Shown in pieces: positions 9,498-14,088 of a stretch of 14,088 bases of DNA; position 1 is the first letter of the stretch, and the number at the start of each line of letters is the position of its first letter. The stretch is from assembly GCA_900642245.1 (NCBI GenBank), contig CAAAJI010000235.1, positions 51,063 through 65,150 of the forward strand, written 5' to 3'. A model generated the notes under the pieces. It saw nothing but the letters and a program-made list of their open reading frames with translations, was not told where the DNA came from and ran no database searches. The position numbers were made by a program, and so were the translations under genes. The stretch is from Fragilaria radians (taxonomy: Eukaryota > Bacillariophyta > Fragilariophyceae > Fragilariales > Fragilariaceae).

Positions 9498-10466
9498 TCG
9501 TTGTGAAATCTGAAGAGCGTTATGTCAATCAGAGAAATGCTTACGTATATGACGTCAATCTAAGGAAATACTTACGTAGAGGACGTCAATTGGAAGACAT
9601 GCTTACGTATATTCTGTGAAGGCACGAAGAAACTCAATTTTCGAATGACGTGAGGCAGAACAATCTTTCCAGTTTCCACAATGATTTGAGTGGAAAAAAT
9701 CTTGCATGAATTCAACTCCAAGACCGCATTCAAAATACAAATCTTGACCATGTGACTAAAGCATACAAAGATCTAGCAGTTGCGATTCGAAAATTTAAAT
9801 TATTGAAGACAAAACGTCGGGAATTTGAGTGAAAGATATGATGGTGTATGGGGAGAATTTGGATTATAGTGGAAAGGATTAAAATCCGGGAGGTTTGAAA
9901 GTAAGGACATTGAGAAATTTCTAAAGATGATGATCAAATTCTACGTACAATATCGTCAAGAAAAAGTAAATGACTTATGGTCCTGAAACAAGAACATTAT
10001 GGTTTGGAGTAACGGAGACAGGAAAGGGGATCAACTGGTAATAAATTTCATTTACTTTATCTGTGATTTCAGAGTCACCTTGTATTTTCTTCATTTCCAT
10101 CTTATTTTACTGGGATACTTGATTTTAGTGCTTATATCAAGTAGAACAAGATCAAAATGGCATCCAGGTCAAGAAAAGGAGTTGTTCAGTTGAATGGATT
10201 GACATGGTAAGAGGGTCAGTAACCTTCTTGCTGATTCGAAGATTTTAAGAATATATAATGCTATTGATGAGTTGGGAGCGAATGTCAGATTCATTATTCA
10301 ATTAAGCTGAAGAGTTTGCCATGAAGAATAATGTAGCAATACATAAAAGCAAACTGTCGATGAATCTGATGCATTTTTTAGCTTCAACAGATTATGCAGA
10401 TCTTTGACTATGCCAAGTGATGAGACCCAATGTGCTTAGAGTTAGCTAACTTGTATAAATGAACAT
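9498..10466 (+). repeat. Left arm of a ~970-bp inverted repeat
   Basis: This segment is the reverse complement of 13121-14088. Positions pair so that left plus right coordinates sum to 23586 near the outer end and 23587 near the inner end, so only about one base of net length change has accumulated. Hand comparison of about 245 bp around 10020-10265 gave 16 substitutions and no gap, roughly 93% identity. The inner boundary is sharp after GAACAT (10461-10466). The outer end continues at least to the base matching the window end, 62 bp short of the small protein's ATG. The arm contains that gene's upstream region. A 64-codon frame inside it (9999-10193) is not conserved in the other arm. Confidence 0.93.
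9517..9609. repeat. Three 31-bp tandem repeats with CRE and TACGTA motifs
   Basis: Units lie at 9517-9547, 9548-9578 and 9579-9609. Each ends in CTTACGTA, and units 2 and 3 begin with GACGTCAAT (unit 1 has TATGTCAAT). Each unit therefore pairs an ACGTCA-type CRE with a TACGTA palindrome about 15 bp away. They lie about 80-170 bp upstream of the small protein ATG on the minus strand, a typical distance for a diatom core regulatory region. A further TGACGT sits at 9646-9651. The array is present in mirror image at 13977-14069. Confidence 0.9.
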
Positions 10467-11445
10467 AGATAGAGTGCTACTGCAATCTCTCATTATCCCT
10501 ATCATCCTCGTCTTGTTTTACAAATTTATCTTTTCAGTTAAATACTCTATCCCTTGTATTTTTTCTCTGTTTGAACAGTTTCTTCCGCATTCTTATTTGA
10601 TCCAGTCTCTTTGTCTCGATAATGATGACCTTGCATAAATGAATACTGACTGTAACAAATGAATTTAAATTAGAGCCAAGTTCATCTGAAATGAGAATGA
10701 TGTGGCCTTGAAAGAATGGAAGTATATCTCAGGTCTCACTACTGCTCATTACCATAAGTGCACATTTCACTATGAAGCAACAGTGATACAACATTGGGAC
10801 TCTGTCGCAAGGCACAACACGGCTTCAATAATTGTACTCCACTTGTGGGAAGTCAATCCGTTGGGGTGCATATTATCAAACAGAACACCCTGGTGAAATG
10901 CAAAATAACAATGATTCTTGGATATATAATGGAAATCAATTAAAACAACAAAAGTCCAATCTCAAAGAAGCAGAAAAAGCCAACTGGTTGGAAACTATGT
11001 ATATCATGTAGACTTGACAGACCACATCAACAATACCAAGAGCAGCCGTACCAAAGACAACATTTCATTATTGATCAATTCAATGAAGGACTTCAGCAAG
11101 ATAAATTAACAAAGTTAGAAAACTGATGGATGGGTAGTGACGACGCAGCCGGATGACTGACAGATAAAGAAGACGTCATTAGAACGTCGATAACGAGTTT
11201 GCCCGTTAAATTGTTGTAAATGACGATTTAAATATATCTTTGTACTTGGACATTGTCATTTTTCATTTATCGAAAGGACAAACATAACTTGAGTCATTGA
11301 ACACTATGACTTTCGGTGATATGTGTTCAAAGCCTTTTTCCAGGCAAGGTTCGTGTCCACTGTTGACACCATAGACTCCTCCAGACACACTGTTGAAAAC
11401 AGCGATGCTTCAAAGGAGCGTAGAGAAGAGCAAACTATCAACAGA
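10467..11445. other. Unique region between inverted repeat and bestrophin start
   Basis: About 1 kb inside the inverted repeat with no supportable gene. A 64-codon plus-strand frame at 10702-10896 begins with GTG, has no recognisable motif and no intron-exon partner, so I leave it out. The last 280 bp are the probable bestrophin promoter and 5' UTR, including a GACGTCAT element. The frame at 11304-11519 on the minus strand is a shadow. Confidence 0.5.
11172..11179. promoter_or_regulatory. CRE-type motif (GACGTCAT) upstream of the bestrophin gene
   Basis: ACGTCA within GACGTCAT lies about 270 bp upstream of the proposed ATG at 11446. A near-match TGACGAC occurs at about 11138, and AACGTCGATAACG lies just downstream. 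In Phaeodactylum such elements make carbonic anhydrase genes CO2/cAMP responsive, and some algal bestrophins take part in bicarbonate uptake, so the association is suggestive. It is an inference from motif and position. Confidence 0.45.
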
Positions 11446-12888
11446 ATGAGTAATCGAGATAGAAGCAAAAAGCCACGGAAAAGCAGAACTCGGGAATCAT
11501 CTACATTAGATGTTTCCACCTTTAGCGCAGGTGTTTTTATTGGTACGGTACAGTCTGACCCATTGTCGCCGATTTCAGAAAATAAATCATCACAACGAAA
11601 AGAAAATCAAAGGAGGAGGGCTAGCCGTGAATCACGAGATGAGATTCGAAGAGAGGAAAGGACAAATCGAGACACCGTCAAGAATGTAGAGTTGTACACG
11701 AAGCCCTCAAAACTCGAACCGGAGACTATTGATGAATCGGATTGGGAAGACGAAGAGCACGAACCTCAGACGACAATTCCACCAAAATCATTTTGGACTC
11801 AACAAGGGGATTTAACATGGGAACAATTGGAAGAAATCGAAAGGCGTCGAAGAGCAGTTTTACTTCGGGGTGAATATGGAGTTTGGAAGGCTCTTCGGTG
11901 TTTCGATGGGACCGTGATGATGTTTCTCTCGAGGGATTCACTCTTTTGGCTGACGCTATTACTCTTCCTCATGATTCGTATACAAGCTCGATTGTCGTCA
12001 CTTCCTAACTTTGTATCTGGCTTAGGAGATTCCAATGTGACAACAATCGGTGGATTCATCACGTTCTTTTTGGCTCTCTATGTAAACAATAGTCACTCAC
12101 GCTACTTCGAGCAGTATGACTTTAGTATGAATGCTAAAGGTCGTATTTTGGATACTGCAACTTTGGGCATAACTTATCTTCCCAAAGCCACAGCAGTCCG
12201 GATCATACGCTATATGAATGCCGCGAACATATCAGCGTACGTAGGCTTATCCGACGTTTATAGTTACCAAAATTTCTTTATAAGGCTCAATAAGGATTTT
12301 GGACTTTTGACATCCAGAGAATTGAAACGAATGAATCTCATTGATCTTGATAAAGGTGGCACATGTCACCGAGAACTTATCATATGGGCTCTCAGAGAAG
12401 TTAAGCAGTGTCATGACGAAGGGATAATTGATAATGACCTTGCTCTAGAATTCCGAGATCATATAATGAGACTCCGTGGAGCACTCGGTGCTATTTTTAA
12501 TGCAAAGGATTTACCAATACCATTTTTCTACGTGCACTTCATTTCGATGTTGACAGCATTATATCTGCCTCTCTATTCTATTTCGGCGGCGTATCAAGTT
12601 GGAGGCCCTGAAGTCTCTTGGCTAGCTGATATTGTAGTTGGACTGATTGTAGTCTTGCAAGCCATTTTTGTGAACGGTCTTCGGCTTCTGGGTCAAAAGA
12701 TGAACGATCCCTTTGGAGATGATCTCACGGACCTTTCTGTTCGATTTTATGTCACCTTCACATGGACGATGAGCAATCGAATATTGGAATCATGTCTTGC
12801 CAAGACATCTGAAAAAGAAGAGTCAAGTCTCCAGAAAAGTCGGATTTCATTGGGTGGACCTTGGGATCCCACAAGAGGAATCGTCTAA
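11446..12888 (+). CDS. Bestrophin-family anion channel
   Basis: From ATG 11446 the protein has 480 residues. The frame is open further up to 11320, but the only start-like codon there is a GTG at 11323 preceded by a TGA, so the ATG at 11446 is the first in frame unless an upstream exon exists. After a highly charged N-terminal region (about 1-120) come four hydrophobic segments: about 166-185, 201-218, 361-385 and 392-416. Bestrophin hallmarks are NNSHSRYFEQY after the second segment, DLPIPFFYVH (355-364) leading into the third, and NDPFGDDLTDLS (from Asp421) after the fourth, the acidic calcium-clasp-like region of the family. Bestrophins form pentameric chloride/bicarbonate channels; thylakoid members aid CO2 concentration in algae. 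No signal or plastid presequence is visible in this model, so the membrane it occupies is unclear. The gene sits inside the inverted repeat. Confidence 0.92.
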   Translation: MSNRDRSKKPRKSRTRESSTLDVSTFSAGVFIGTVQSDPLSPISENKSSQRKENQRRRASRESRDEIRREERTNRDTVKNVELYTKPSKLEPETIDESDWEDEEHEPQTTIPPKSFWTQQGDLTWEQLEEIERRRRAVLLRGEYGVWKALRCFDGTVMMFLSRDSLFWLTLLLFLMIRIQARLSSLPNFVSGLGDSNVTTIGGFITFFLALYVNNSHSRYFEQYDFSMNAKGRILDTATLGITYLPKATAVRIIRYMNAANISAYVGLSDVYSYQNFFIRLNKDFGLLTSRELKRMNLIDLDKGGTCHRELIIWALREVKQCHDEGIIDNDLALEFRDHIMRLRGALGAIFNAKDLPIPFFYVHFISMLTALYLPLYSISAAYQVGGPEVSWLADIVVGLIVVLQAIFVNGLRLLGQKMNDPFGDDLTDLSVRFYVTFTWTMSNRILESCLAKTSEKEESSLQKSRISLGGPWDPTRGIV

Positions 12889-13120
12889 AATTGCTATCTC
12901 AATCTAACCAAACATTAGATTTATTCCTATACCATGTCTTGTTTCATGTAACAAAGCTCAATATTGGTTTCGTATCCCTTTAAAACATCGTGAATATGCA
13001 TCATTTAGTCAGTTTCTGATGCAGCTCAGCCAATTACTATATACCAGTATTCAGGCATATATCCACCAAAAACATTTTGGAAATTGTCTTCTTTACTTGA
13101 ACTGATGTTGCCTTTGATAA
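12889..13120. other. Bestrophin 3' flank, no gene seen
   Basis: This is the 232-bp unique spacer between the bestrophin stop codon and the inner end of the right inverted-repeat arm. It is AT-rich and presumably holds the 3' UTR and polyadenylation site. It shows no similarity to the sequence just inside the left arm, so the repeat boundary is real and not gradual decay. Confidence 0.6.
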
Positions 13121-14088
13121 ATGTTCATACTTACAAATTAGCTAACTCTACGCACATTGGGTGTCATCATTTTGCATAGTCAAAGATCTGCATAATCTGG
13201 TAAAGCCAAAAAATGCATCAGATTCACTGACAGTTTGCTATTATGTATTGCTACAATATTCTTCATGGCAAACTCTTCAGCTTAATTGAATAATGAATCT
13301 GACATTAGCTCCCAACTCATCAATAGCATTATATATTCATAAAATCTTGGAATCAGCAAGAAGGTTACTAACCCTCTTACCATATCAATCCATTCAACTG
13401 AACATCTCCTTTTCTTGACTTGGATGTCATTTTGATCTTGATCAACTTGCTATAAGCACTAAAATCAAGTATCCCAGTAAAATAAGATGGAAATGAAGAA
13501 AATGGAAGGTGACTCTGAAATCACAGATAAATTGAATGAAATATATTACTAGTTGATCCCCTTTCCTGTCTCCGTTACTCCAAACCATAATGTTCTTGTT
13601 TCAGGACCATAAGTCATTTACTTTTTCTTGACGATATTGTACGCAGAATTCGATCATCTTTAGAAATTTATCTATGTCCTTCCTCTCAAACCTCCCGGAT
13701 TTTAATCCTTTCCACAATAATCCAAATTTTCCCCATATACCATCATATCTTTCACTCAAATTCCCAACGTTTTGTCTTCAATAATTTAAATTATCAAATC
13801 ACAACTGCTACATCTTTGTATGATTTAGTCACATGGTCAAGATTTGTACTTTGAATGTGGTCTTGGAGTTGAATTCATGCAAGATTTTTTCCATTCAAAA
13901 ATCATTGTTGAAACTGGAAAGATTGTTCTGCCTCACGTCATTCGAAAATTGAGTTTCTTCGTGCCTTCACAGAATATACGTAAGCATGTCTTCCAATTGA
14001 CGTAGTCTACGTAAGTATTTCCTTAGATTGACGTCATGTACGTAAGCATTTCTCTGATTGACATAACGCTCTTCAGATTTCACAACAA
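13121..14088 (-). repeat. Right arm of the ~970-bp inverted repeat, reaching the window end
   Basis: Reverse complement of 9498-10466 with scattered substitutions (about 93% identity where counted). Similarity runs to the final base, so the true outer end is outside the window. The matching position in the left arm is 62 bp before the start codon of the small secreted protein gene. No reading frame of its own is supportable: the frame matching 9999-10193 is cut by a TGA after about 47 codons here. Confidence 0.93.
13977..14069. repeat. Mirror copy of the three 31-bp CRE/TACGTA repeats
   Basis: Units at 13977-14007, 14008-14038 and 14039-14069, each beginning TACGTAAG. The second carries ATTGACGTCATG and thus a perfect TGACGTCA; the first has ATTGACGTAG and the third ATTGACATAA. 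Unit length and number match the left arm exactly, so the array predates the duplication. The middle copy has a full CRE palindrome where the left arm has ATGACGTCAAT, also a full palindrome. Confidence 0.9.

Noticed and set aside
9517..9609. Repeat array considered as a CRISPR
   Set aside because: The 31-bp units are directly adjacent without spacers, there are only three, and the window is eukaryotic.
9999..10193. 64-codon plus-strand frame inside the left inverted-repeat arm
   Set aside because: The mirrored copy (13588 leftwards) has an early TGA, and most differences between the copies change the amino acid, so there is no sign of selection on a protein.
10702..10896. 64-codon plus-strand frame upstream of the bestrophin gene
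   Set aside because: It begins with GTG, has no recognisable domain, targeting signal or splice partner, and its length is within chance expectation for this region.

Overview
The window is eukaryotic nuclear DNA, AT-rich, and most likely from a diatom or a close stramenopile relative. The reasons are compact genes with no introns or one short GT-AG intron, a secreted or plastid-type leader with an ATAFAP motif (close to the diatom ASAFAP plastid presequence motif), several ACGTCA/TGACGT elements in upstream regions, and a decayed Ty1/copia retrotransposon. The species cannot be named from the sequence.

Layout, left to right. A GH125 exo-alpha-1,6-mannosidase with an N-terminal membrane anchor (483-2150, +) is followed by about 0.8 kb of unexplained AT-rich DNA. 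A frameshifted copia pol relic (about 2985-4015, +) comes next, carrying reverse transcriptase and RNase H remnants. A two-exon GT61-like type II membrane glycosyltransferase (4401-5666, +) lies downstream. Convergent to it is a 481-residue protein with a C-terminal class I methyltransferase-like domain (5847-7292, -). A gene-poor stretch (7293-8852) precedes a two-exon small secreted, probably plastid-directed, repeat protein (8853-9436, -). A bestrophin-family anion channel (11446-12888, +) occupies the right part.

The most striking structure is a pair of inverted arms of about 970 bp, at 9498-10466 and 13121-14088. They are about 93% identical where compared by hand and enclose 2.65 kb containing the bestrophin gene. 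The left arm is the upstream region of the small secreted protein gene and holds three 31-bp tandem repeats with CRE-like (GACGTCA) and TACGTA motifs. The right arm carries the same three repeats, and similarity runs to the last base of the window. This predicts either a mirror-image copy of the small gene just outside the window or a long-terminal-inverted-repeat element around the bestrophin gene.

Gene cooperation is only partly inferable. GH125 and GT61 both suggest Golgi or secretory glycan processing. The bestrophin gene, the small protein gene and the GT61 gene share ACGTCA-type elements upstream, which in diatoms are linked to CO2/cAMP-responsive transcription. That regulatory link is an inference.
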